A stretch of DNA of 64,000 nucleotides from Pegoplata infirma. Lineage: Eukaryota > Arthropoda > Insecta > Diptera > Anthomyiidae. Each line of letters opens with the position of its first letter. The first letter of the stretch is position 1. Positions 34,960-46,221 of this stretch are shown here, one piece after another. Under the pieces are notes generated by a model. The model was not told where the DNA came from. It ran no database searches and saw only the letters and a list, made by a program, of their open reading frames with translations. The stretch lies in NCBI GenBank assembly GCA_963921195.1, contig OY992540.1:178174778-178238777 (forward strand), read 5' to 3'. The position numbers and the translations under genes were made by a program.

Positions 34960-37900
34960 CTCTAATGTCTATTTTATTATATATATATATATTATGTCCT
35001 GTGGTTCCTATTCGGAACAAAGGGCCACAACGAATTTATTCCATTCGGTCCGGTTTGTTGCGATTCGTTTTATATTTCCCCAGCTTAGATCGATACGTCT
35101 TACTTCGATGTTTAGTTGTCGACGCCAGGTGTGGGATGGTCTGCCTACTCTTCTTGGTCTACCCTGTGGGTTCCAGTCAATGGCGATTTTGGCTGTGTCA
35201 CCTGGGGGCCTACGCAGCGTATGACCAATCCAGCGCCATTTACGATTTAGAATGTCAATGTGAATTGGCCGCTGGTTCGTTTGTCTCCAAAGATCAATAT
35301 TCGATATTGTGTTCGGCCAGAAAACCTTGACAATTCTTCGAAGACATCGATTAACAGACACTTGTAATGTGTTTATGTCGTGTTCTGTTGTATTCCAAGT
35401 TTCACATGCATAAAGGAGCACAGACTTGACACAAGAGTTAAAGATGCGCATCTTCGTGTTTTTGGATATGGCTGAAGATTTCCATACTGATCGTAGGGAA
35501 CCAAATGCTTGGTTGGCTCTTGAGATTCGGTACGTAACATCATTGCTAGAACCACCTGTGTTTGTTAAGATGCTGCCTAGGTAACAAAATGATGTGACTT
35601 CCTCCAGATCAGTATTTCCTATACGAAATTTGTTGGTGTTTGCTGTATTACATCGCATTACCTTACTTTTGCCTGTGTTTATTCTTAAGCCAGCCTTTGC
35701 AGCTTCGGTTTCGATGCAGTTAAGTTTAGCTTTCATATCTTTATAGCTGTGCGAAAGGAGACAGATATCATCTGCATACTCTAGGCTCTCTAGTTGTTGG
35801 TTGAGACCCCAGTTGATACCTCTATTTGCTTCAGTAGCATTACGGACTATAACATCTAAAACGATGTTAAATAACAAGGGTGACAGTACACAACCCTGGC
35901 GGACACCAGATACGACATCGAAACAGCTACTCAGAGCATTATTGTGGACAACATGACATTTAACATCACGATACAGCGTTTGAATGAGGCATATGATTTT
36001 TGGCGGAACCCCTTTACAAGCTAGAGCACTCCATATTGCGTTTTGGTTAAGTGTATCGAAGGCTTTCTCAAAGTCCATAAATAGCAGATAGAGCGGAGAG
36101 CGAAGTTCTGTAGATTGTTCTATAATTATTCGTAGACTATTGATGTGGTCTACACAGGATTTTTGGGGACGGAAGCCAGCTTGCTCCGGTCTAAGGTCCT
36201 TGAGTACAGTGTCGGATATTCTTTTGTTGATAATTAGTGCAATAACTTTATTTATTGCGCTAAGGACGGTAATGCCACGCCAGTTTTTGCAGTCTTTCAA
36301 ATCACCTTTTTTGGGGATGTTTACAATAAGGCCTTCTTTTAGCTTCGAGTCAAGTTCATGTGTGCGCCAGAAGTTTTGGATAAGAGGAAGCAATATGTTG
36401 GCTGTGGTCTGAGAGTCGGCTTTAAGCATTTCGGGCGATATGTTGTCAGCCCCAGGAGCCTTATTCGCTTTTAAAGAATTTACTGCAACAACAACTTCTG
36501 CTATATCAGGGCATTCAATGGATATATCCTGCCTTATTGCATGAGAACCACAGTTGCATATATTTGGGTGGTTTGAAGTAGTAGTGGAGAGCATATTGGA
36601 ATAATGCTGTTTCCATATTTCCAATTGGTCTTGCGCAGATATTGTGAGTTCACCTTCGGCGTTTCTAAGCGGTCTGGTATTTGATACGTTTTTCCCAGTG
36701 AGCTTTTTGGTTATGGCATAAAGATCCTTGGATCTATGCTCGGCTGAGGCTTGCTGTGCGTCCGATGCAAGTTTATTATACCATATTCTTTTATCATTTC
36801 TTGCGCTACGTTTGACCAGCTTGTCATGTTGTGTGTAGGCCTGTTTACGCGACGACTTTTCACCAAATGTTATGGCTGCGTTTAGTTTGTCTTTTAGGTC
36901 TTTTCTTTCGAGTATGAGGTTCCAGGTTATATCTGACATCCAATGGGCTTTCTTAGGTACTTTGAGACCAATATGTTTCTTTGCAGCATCAACAAAACTT
37001 CTTTCGACTGAAAGCCATTCAGAGGTAAGATGAGATTGTTGTACTGCTAAACCGTTTCTTAACCCTTCCACGTAGATGTTAAGAGTTTGCTGATTTTTTA
37101 ACTTTGCCGTCATATTTACGTGCTATAGCCTCAGGTTTACGAATGGCAGCAACTTTTATCCGTAAACTTCCAACAACGAGGTGGTGGTCCGAGTGGCAAT
37201 CAGCACCACGTTTCGATCGCACATCTAGGAGGCTTCTGCGCCAGGTTTTGCTAATAGTTATGTGGTCGATTTGATTTTCCGTCTCATTGTCAGGCGATAC
37301 CCATGTAATCTTGTGTGCTCTCTTGTGAGGAAATAAGGTTCCACCTATCACAAGATTGGCGTTACCGCATGCCTCAGTAAAGAGCCTACCGTTTTCGGTA
37401 AGCCTTCCAAATGCATGTTTGCCCATTATGTGCTCTCGTCCTATATTATCGGGGCCTAACTGCGCATTAAAATCGCCCATCACTACAACGATGTCACCGC
37501 GGGGAATTGCGGACATCACACGATTAAGATGGCTATAAAAGTTTTCTTTCTGTGTTGACTCAGAGGTTTCAGTCGGTGCATAGCACTGCACGCAGGTGAG
37601 GTTTCTAGCTCTTGTACGGAATCTTGCAGTTATTATTCTGTCTCCATATGGCTTCCAGTTGATCATTGCATCGTATGCTTCTTTCGATAGCAGAAAACCG
37701 ACACCGCTTGATCTTGGCTGGTCATCCGGCTTACCGGAATATATAAATTTTGGGTTTTCGGAGGTATTGAGTTCTCCTGATTCTGGCCATCTTGTTTCGC
37801 ACACTCCTAAAAGCAGCAGGTTGTAGTTCACGAATTCTCAGCATACTTGGGCCAGTTTGGATGGATCTAAGAGTGTACGCACGTTCCATGTTCCAATTCG

Positions 37901-38240
37901 AGAAATCCTTTTCATGCTGAAGGTCGTCATCGTGGGGATCGGTTGGTAATAATCATTAGTTGTGGTTTCATTAATAAATTGAGTTTAGGACAAAGCGACT
38001 GATTGGGCCACCTTGTCCGATCCTAGTGTTGGGGCTGCCAACAACCTCTAGGCAGGTTTAAACAGTTGAGTTTCAGTGAATCACACCTACTTACCTGAGA
38101 CGCAATGATTTTTTTACATGCCAATCAGGTTACTCAACTGTACGCCTTCTCACTCTAGCTACCGACAGACGGGTGTCTGAACGGCATTACCAGGGGATAC
38201 TTGGTATAAAACCGGAAGTAGTGAGCTGCTCTATTTTATT
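34960..38240 (-). mobile_element. RTE-like non-LTR retrotransposon, nearly full length
   Basis: From the 5' side (38240) there is a GC-richer leader, the endonuclease-reverse transcriptase frame, and a short 3' end finishing in a (TA)n tract at 34976-34994 and A/T-rich sequence. Its base composition stands out from the AT-rich surroundings. Confidence 0.8.
35008..37930 (-). pseudogene. RTE-like endonuclease-reverse transcriptase (one stop, one frameshift)
   Basis: The start is at 37930 (MTTFSMKRISRIGTWNVRTL), the usual start of an apurinic-type endonuclease. A TGA at 37840-37838, possibly from CGA, interrupts before NYNLLLLGVCETRW. The endonuclease shows ETRW (catalytic E), GDFNAQLG and HSDHHLV. 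A one-base shift near 37105 leads into the 701-residue reverse transcriptase frame. There NKAPGADNISPEML, AGFRPQKSC, MDFEKAFDT (D347), GVRQGCVLSPLLFN and YADD (D448, D449) are all present, followed by a C-terminal WRWIGHTLRRPPGD block typical of RTE-type elements. It would nick DNA and copy its RNA at the target. All catalytic residues are kept, so inactivation is recent. Confidence 0.88.
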
Positions 38241-38667
38241 GACGGAAATAAACTTTAGATTTAAAGTTCGTGATGATTTATACAACGGATAAATATCCTG
38301 AACCTCTAATTACATAATAATAAACAAGAAAGTAATAAACAAGAAAGTGAAATTTTCTAAATATGTGGTAATTTTAATTTTGTTGGGGAGGGGGGTAGTA
38401 CCCAACGGGTACCTTCACCCCTACCTTAGTTTTAGTTTCGGACTCGATTAAAGCGGAATCATAGTTAAAATAGTTACATTTTGCGATTAAAAAAAAAAAA
38501 CAGAAATAGTAATTTAAAACTTCATCGCGTTTGGTGCGTGTATTTTTTTAACATCCGCGAAAAAGTGAAAACATTTTTCTTCATAGTTTTTCGTTGCCTA
38601 TATGACTGTGCTATGCCAATTTTGATATTTGCAAAAAATGTAAAAAACGTATAGCCCTAATGTGCAT

Positions 38668-39222
38668 GTTCTTAAAAATTTATTGTTTAAACTATAAGCA
38701 TAAGGGTGGGTATAAGCTTACTTTTTGTAACTGTGCACCGAAAGTCATTTCAGAACAAGTTCTAAACACTTTTAATTTTGCGGAAAAAAATCAATTAATT
38801 AAGGAATTGGGTTAGTTTTGTGTTTAAAATATTTTTATGAAAAAACTTGATACTTATCTTCCAAAAATTGAGTTGTGCCTTGTAAGGTTAATTTTATATC
38901 AACGGTGAACACCCTGATGAAAACCTCACGGCACGTCCCTGCATATATGAGACCATATACAGTATCATATATAGTATCAAATATGGTCTCATATAGCAGT
39001 ATTGCAATCATAGTGAAAACATAATGGTGTGCATATGCGAAGCTGCGTAGTTTAATTTTCTTCAACATCAAAGCACTCTATATTATTGTATTTGCGACAT
39101 ATGTACATTTACTCATTTTGAACATGATCTTGTTTTGGAATAAAATGTCCACGCTTATACTTGTTATGACGATGAACTGAACAAATGAATACATATGATT
39201 TTAAAATTCTAAATACATACAT
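38668..39222. other. Interval with an imperfect ATATA palindrome
   Basis: 38943-38997 forms a hairpin (TATATGAGACCATATA against TATGGTCTCATATA). Otherwise nothing is recognised. Confidence 0.45.
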
Positions 39223-40058
39223 CCCGACTAAAAAAGTTTAGATATAGTAACATATTATTTAGTATATTTATATATGGCCATACAAAGTACTTTACATAAT
39301 TATATGTAAATGTATCTTGTATCAAGTTTCACACATAAAAATTTAGTATGGTGCCATATAAAAGGATATCGAATCATGTGTTGCTCCACATACAATATAT
39401 AAAGCTTTATTAAATTAGATATTGCACATAATATTTTATATGACTCCATGTATGACCACATACAAGATTAGATAAATAAATATATGATATACGACTCCAT
39501 GTATGACCTAATATAAGATAAGATGTACATATATATATGGTGTCAAAGTGGGGAAAAAAAGATTTCTAAGTCTCGAGAAAATTTTTTAAAATTTTCTAAG
39601 TTCCAGACACAAAAAGTTTTTGCGTTTTGGAGTTAAGAATTTCATTAAAAATTATTTAAAGAAAAAAAATTTTTCCAAATTTTGAAAAATTTTACAAGTC
39701 CCAAAAAGTTTCGGAGAATTTTCTAAGTCCCGGATACATTTTTTTTTTTTTTTGCAATTTTTTTGCGTTTCCCGAAAAAACTGGCTACATGGGATAAATT
39801 TGAAAACTATGAGATAAACAAAAAAAAAATTATACAAAATTCTACATATTTTATTTTATGATATAAAATTATATCAAATAAGATAAACCCAATATTCGGA
39901 TCAAAAATGATCATATTTAATCTAATATAACAAATTTTGAGCTATTTTGATCCACCAATTTCATCATCTAATCTTATCCAAATACGTGTTGGGCCGTATT
40001 AAATTATATATGGCTCAATTTCAAATTATATATGGACCTGTATATTTTTTTTTAGTCG
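39223..40058 (+). mobile_element. Element D1: CCCGAC-TIR element, uninterrupted
   Basis: CCCGACTAAAAAAG at the left and TTTTTTTTAGTCGGG at the right, with AT on both sides (39221-39222, 40059-40060). At 836 bases it is the complete reference for D2. Non-coding; several TTTTCTAAGTCCCGGA-like lines repeat inside. Confidence 0.85.
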
Positions 40059-40400
40059 GGATATTAATAAAAACTTACCTTTTCCATTTCTTTTTTTTTT
40101 TGTAAAAGTAACTTTTTTATTCAGAATATTTTGCAACTAGGAAACAATATTTGTTAAATTATTGATACAAAAAAATATAATTTTAATCGTAAAAAACTTT
40201 TATTTTGTAATTCCGGTTTGAATTTTCATACACATGCACTAAAATTTAACATCCCGACTAAAAATAAATATACAGGTCCATATATAATTTGAAATTGAGC
40301 CATATATAATTTAATATGGCCCAACACGTATTTGGATAAAATAAGATGATGAAATTGGTGGATCAAAATAGCTCAAAATTTGTTATATTAGATTAAATAT

Positions 40401-41326
40401 CGTGAACCTATATTCAAAATATGCCAACTCAAATTTGACGGAAATGAGTTTCCGATGGCAAATAGCTCCCCTATGTAATACCTATCTGCCATAAAAATTT
40501 CAGAGCAAAAAAATAATTTGTTGTCGTTTTACATCCATTTTTGTTATTCTGCTAACTCAAAGTACATATTTTTTTGGTGGAAATAAATGCCAACTCCCAT
40601 TGTAAATTTCCAAAAAATTTTAAAAAATTTTTTAACAAAAATTAGACCACATTTCTTATTGCATTTGCCATGCTAAACACGAATCTTGTAAAGATTTTGA
40701 TATCTAATGACTGGTTCTCGAGATATTGCCATTTTGAAAATATCGGTAAATAGTGTTTGCAAAAAAAAAATTGCTTATATTTATGTAACTTTCAAACTAT
40801 TTATCAGATTGAAACATTATGAATGGGGCAAATAAAGTCAATGATATAAGCTTTCAAAATAGCTTGTTTGGAGCGACCCTATTGCAATACAGCGTGAGTT
40901 ACAGAGTGCCAAAGTTGACCACCCTGAGATTAAAAGGCTTTCGGAGCTAGTAACTTTTAAAAATATGCAAAGATTTTTAATTTTTTGTTCAGTTTTTGCA
41001 ATTCCGTACTAAGGATAACAAAAACAAAAAAAAAAAAAATTTTAAAAATTTTTCCAAAAAAAATGTATTTTTATTTTCCGACAAAATATGCCAACTCTAA
41101 AAAAATATTTGTTTTTTGATATAGTAATAAATGCCATCTCTGAAAAATACGCAAACAAGTGCAAAATATGAAAATTTTTGCATAGGTAAAAATTGTTTAG
41201 AATATTTAAACCATGTTATGGAAGGTACATTGTTAATTTTTACAATAATTAGCGAAATAACTAGTTTTTTAGCTCTCCTGAACAGTAAGCTTTTTCGAGT
41301 TGGCATTTATTGAATATAGTTCGACG
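40401..41326. mobile_element. Element G: TIR element with ATAT 4-bp duplication
   Basis: The left end has CGTGAACCTATATTC...ATGCCAACTC and the right end has its inverted counterpart CGTCGAACTATATTC...ATGCCAACTC. ATAT lies at 40397-40400 and 41327-41330, while D1 has ATAT once at the equivalent place (TTAAATATGATC on the complement). ATGCCAACTC-like words recur inside. Non-coding. Confidence 0.83.
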
Positions 41327-41384
41327 ATATGATCGTTTTTGATCCGAATATTGGGTTTATCTAATTTGATGTAATTGTATATAA

Positions 41385-42620
41385 CACCGTCCGACACACT
41401 TTTGTACACATGGACCGGACCCGAAAATTCTGAAAGTAGGGCAAAAAAAAAAGTACCCGTGTCTCCCAGTTTTTCTAGATCAATTCGCGTTTTCGCGAAA
41501 AACGCAAAAAAAAAAAAATTACATGTAAAAAAAAAGTTCGCTTTTCCGAAAGTGGGGCTCAAAATAACATTCTTGTGTTTCCCGGTTTTTCTATATCAAT
41601 TCGCGTTTTCGCGAAAATGCATTGTTTTTTTTTACACACTTGAAAAAATTTAGTGCATTCCGAAAAGAGGGCTTAAAATAAAATATTGTTCTAGTTTTTC
41701 CATATTAATTCACGAAAAATGCAATTTTGAAAAAATGTATTGCATTATTTTTTATAAATATAAAACATAAATGTTAGAGATGGGTGCGTGAGTGATTTTT
41801 GACTCACACTCACTCACGCTCACGACAGGAATTTTTGAATCACGCACAATCACTCTCGAGCATATTTTTTCTACTCACACTCACAATCACGTGAGTAAAT
41901 TTAAAACAACTCACACTCACGTGCACTCACGCAAGCTTCACTCACACTCACATTGAGTCACACTCACGAAAATTTCAAAAACTATAATTTCAAAAATCTT
42001 TAAAAAATTTTCAGCAAAATTTACAGTTCAGCGAAATTTTACATTTTTTTTTGGTTTTTTTGGGACAAAATTCGCGTTTTCGCGAAAATGCATTTTTTTG
42101 CACAATTAAAAAAAATTTACTACATTCGAAAAGTGGGACTAAAAATAAAATATTCACCTATTTTTTTTTAAATTAAAATTAAATTAGCTGGAAAAACTCT
42201 GATACATGGAAAATTTCTTTTTAACTCTACTTGAAATTTTGCGAGTGTGCTAAAAAGAACAAAATATTTTTTTTTACAAATTTGCGAATTGATATGAAAT
42301 AACTGGAACAAAAATGCTTAGATTTAAACCCAATTTTTTTTTTTTTTTAACAGTGCAAAAAAATTTTTTTTAGCGTTTTTCGCGAATACGCGAATTGATG
42401 GCGAAAACCTGAGAGACACGGGTGTTTTTTTTTCAACCCCACTTTCTGAATAGCATAATTTTTTTCTATTGTGAAAACTTTTTTTTGTTGCATTTTTCGC
42501 GAAAACGCGAATTGATCTAGAGAAACTGGGAGACACGGGTATTTTATTTTTGGCCCAACTTTCCGAATTTTCGGGTCCGGTTCATGTGTACAGCCAAAAG
42601 TTGCAATTTGTTGGACGGTG
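41385..42620. mobile_element. Element F: CACCGTCC-TIR fold-back element
   Basis: The ends CACCGTCCGACA and (inverted) CACCGTCCAACA each carry a GGACCGGACCCGAAAATTC-like subterminal block. AATTCGCGTTTTCGCGAA palindromes and GGGAGACACGGGT lines repeat through both arms. It is absent from D1 at this place. The target duplication is not clean. Non-coding. Confidence 0.75.
41780..41975. repeat. CACTCA-rich minisatellite inside F
   Basis: Irregular tandem CACTCA/CTCACG words fill this stretch in the loop of F, from GTGCGTGAGTG to CACACTCACG. It may be a small nested element with GTGAG/CTCAC ends. Confidence 0.7.
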
Positions 42621-43196
42621 TAATTTTATATCATAAGATAAAATATGTAGAATTTTGCATAAAATATTTTTTTTTATCTCATAACTTTCAAATTTATACC
42701 AAGTTTTTTCGGGAAGTTCAAAAAAAAAATTGCCAAAAAAAATAAAAAATTGTGTCCGGGACTTAGAAATTAAAAAAAAAATCGAAATTTAAAATTTTTT
42801 TTCTTAAAACTTTGTTAATAAATTTTTACTTCAAAACGCAAAAAATGTACCAAAAATATTTTTTATCCAGGACTTAGAAAATTCTACAAAACTTTTCCAG
42901 GACTTGTAAAATTTTTCAAAATTTGGCTTTTTTTGTTTAAATAATTTTTAATGAAATTCGTAACTCCAAAACGCAAAAATTATTTGTGTCTGGAAATTTA
43001 AAAAAAAAATTCTCGGGACTTAGAAAACTTTTTTCCCCCGATTCGGCACCACATATATAATATAAAATATTATGTTTATCTCATCTTGTATGAGGCCAGA
43101 CATGGAGTTGTATATCATATATTTAATTATCTAATCTTGTCATGGAGCCATATAAAATATTATATGCAATATCTAATTTAATAAAGCTTTATATAT

Positions 43197-44604
43197 CACA
43201 AAATCCACCAGAAAACACATAAAAAATGCTATTTTCTGACCTTAGGTCTTTCGATTTTCTTTATATTAACGGTATGCATTCTCCATAAAGCTAATAAAAC
43301 ATATCCATTTTCAGTTTTTTTAATTTTAAAAAAATCGCGATTTTTTCGCGAATTTAATTTTCTTCAAAAATTTAAAAAATCAAAAAAGTATGTTAATTTG
43401 AAGAGCCATATCTGCTAAAGTATCTATCGGATTTCTACGATTCAAAAAGCATTTGATTCAAACGTTCGTCCTTTTTTATACCAATGCAATAAAAAAAAGT
43501 TTTTCCAAAAAAAATGCATTTTTGATGCAAATGCAATTTTTTGATGCATTTTTCAAAACTTTCTCCCCCTTCAATTTTTTTGAAACCTGCATAATTCGAA
43601 AATATGGCATTTTTTACACAAAATTGAGTACCGTTTTTTTTGTGACGGCGTTTCAAAAAATTTTCGTGATTTTTTTAAAACTACTTATTTGATTTTTTCC
43701 ATACAAAAAATCAATTTAATATTTATTTTGCAATTTTATCAAAAAAGTATGTAACTTTAAAAAGCCATTTCTTCGAAAGTGTCTATCGGATTTCTACGCC
43801 TCAAAAAGCATTCGATTCAACTGATTATCCGTTTTTGTAACAATGCACTAACAAAAAAAATTTTTTAAAAAAAATGCATTTTTGATGCAAATGCAATTTT
43901 TGGATGCATTTTTTAAAACTTTCTCCCCCTTCAATTTGTCTGAAACATGCATAAATCGAAAATATAGAATTTTTTACATAAAATTGGGTACATTTTTTTT
44001 TGTGACGGCGTTTCACAAAATTTTAGTGATTTTTTTAAAAAATGCTTACGTAGTTTTTCCTTAGACTAAAATTTTTTTTTGTTATTTTATGAATTTATGA
44101 AAAAATTGTATGGAAAAACCAATAAGGTATTTTTAAAAAAATTACAAAATTTTTACGAAACTCCGTCACAAAAAAAGCTGTACGCAATTTTGTGTAAAAA
44201 ATGCTATATTTTCGATTTATGTAGGTTTAAAAAAAATTGAAGGGGGAGAAAGTTTTAAAAAATGCATCCAAAAAATGCATTTGCATCAAAAATGCACTTT
44301 TTTTTAAAAATATTTTTTTTTATTACATTAATATAAAGTAAGACTATCGTCTGAATCGAATGCTTTTTGAATTGAAGAAATTCGATAGATACTTCCGAAG
44401 ATATGGCTATTCAAAGTAGCATACTTTTTTGATTTTTTCAATTTTTGAAGAAAATTAAATTCGCGAAAAAACCGCAATTTTTTTTAAATATAAAAAACTG
44501 AAAATGGATAGTTTAATTGTCTCTACAGAGCACATGTGTACAAAAAATTAGATAAATTTGAAGACCCTCGGTCAGATTTTATAAAATCTTTGCTGGATTT
44601 CATG
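43197..44604. mobile_element. Element H: fold-back element with ATAT 4-bp duplication
   Basis: The ends CACAAAATCCACCAG and (inverted) CATGAAATCCAGCA are flanked by ATAT (43193-43196, 44605-44608). D1 has the uninterrupted TTTATATATTGTATG. The interior has a roughly 350-base module twice direct (about 43390 and 43745) and once inverted (about 44140-44430), containing ATGCATTTTTGATGCAAATG. Non-coding. Confidence 0.83.
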
Positions 44605-44627
44605 ATATTGTATGTGGAGCAACACAT

Positions 44628-45547
44628 CCCGAGTAAAAAAGATTTGATATAACCATATATGCTAATACATAATTATTTATATTTATGTATGGTTATGCAT
44701 GAACTTCGATATGGACATATAAGTTTATATATAGCATTGTATTTTTCCTTATTTTTTAATATGATAACATACATATTTATATCTATTTATATACCGATCT
44801 ATATGAAATTAGATATGACATATAAGTTCGGAAATTTTTAGATATGGCAGATAAAAAGATATATGATTTTATTTATAATTATATCCCGAAAAAAAAATTA
44901 AAATTTTCTAAGTCCCGTACAATTAAAAAAAAAAAAAATAAAAAATGTTCGTCTTAAAAATTTTATAAAAATTTTCTAAAGTCCCGGACATAAAATTTTT
45001 TTTGGCAATTTTTTTTTTGAGTAAAAAAATCATTGAAAATGTTTTTAGGAGAAATTTTATTCATTTGAAAAATTTTTATGTAATGTTTTTAAATTTTCTA
45101 AGACACAAACATTTTTTGGAATTTTTAAATCCCTTAAAAATTGTTTTAGAAAAAAATTTTACAAATTTTTTATAAATTGCTAAGTCTCGAAAAAAATTCC
45201 GAAGAATGTAATAAAAAACCTTCTAATTGATAATGTATCCAATCTGATAAAATAATTTCTAATTTCACGTTTAAAATTTCAAAAAATTTTACCAGATTTC
45301 ATCTAATTATATAAAAATTTATCTAATTTTAACAGAAAAAATATGATTTAATACAATTAGATAGACCCATTTTTGGGATCAAACTTAATCAAATTTGATA
45401 TTATTTTATCAAAAATAATAGAATTTGATATAATCGTATAATATTCGATCCGCCAATTTTCGGATCAAAATTAATATGGATTAACATAAAAGCATATCTG
45501 TTCATATATAATTAAATATTGCGTCATATAACTTTTTTTTATTCGGG
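44628..45547. mobile_element. Element E: CCCGAG-type element nested in D2, AT duplication
   Basis: CCCGAGTAAAAAAGATTTG at the left and TTTTTTATTCGGG at the right, with AT at 44626-44627 and 45548-45549. D1 complement reads CAACACATGATTCG, so exactly AT was duplicated. Non-coding. Confidence 0.85.
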
Positions 45548-46221
45548 ATGATTCGATATCCTTTTATATGGCACCATATTAAATTTTGGTGTAAAACTTA
45601 ACACAAGATACATTTACATATAATTATGTAAAGTACTTTGTATGGACATATATAAATATATTAAATAATATGTTACTATATCTAAACTTTTTTAGTCGGG
45701 ATTTTATGATAACCCGAGTAAAAAGGAATTTATATAAATGTATATTATTTTATATGTTTTTATAAAACCATATACAACTATATGAGTCAAAGTATAAAAT
45801 TATATCTCACTTTGAAATTTTCCAATTTTTTTAAATGATGTCATATAAAATCATATCTAATTATATTGTTCATAATATATTAATATAAATGGTAGATGTA
45901 ATCATACGATGCACATAAAACTTAATCCGATTTCATACATTATTATACGTGACTTTACATCTAATTATATATAGGACTTTACTAAACAAAAAATCCAGTA
46001 TCAATTTATGTGTAATTATATATGACTAATATAATACCATTTTAAACTATATATGGTTCCATACAAAAAAAATTTCCAACAAAAATAATAGATATAATTA
46101 TATGTGTCTTAAACGATAACATATCTGTGTTTGTATGGTACTATATATACGCAAATTTCGTCTAAACTCAATATATATTTATAAATGGTCGCATATGTAA
46201 TGGAATATATATTTTGATATA

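Larger units (their letters stand above)
34318..38659. mobile_element. Element L: hAT-type element carrying an RTE-like retrotransposon
   Basis: ATGTGCAT flanks both ends (34310-34317, 38660-38667), an 8-bp duplication. The right TIR is TATAGCCCTA. The left TIR TAGGGCTATAACC is split after TA by element R. The inner TIR-proximal parts match the compact relative at 51355-52026 (GCGTTTGGTGCGTG, ATCCGCGAAAAAG). The cargo is the retrotransposon 34960-38240. Confidence 0.78.
40252..45700 (-). mobile_element. Element D2: inverted copy of D1 with four insertions
   Basis: CCCGACTAAAAATAAATATA starts it and CTTTTTTAGTCGGG ends it, flanked by AT (40250-40251, 45701-45702). Read backwards it follows D1 throughout except for four blocks absent from D1: G, F, H and E. 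D1 therefore gives the empty-site sequence for each. Confidence 0.87.

Noticed and set aside
43435..44016. Two similar frames in element H
   Set aside because: They come from the duplicated non-coding module of H.
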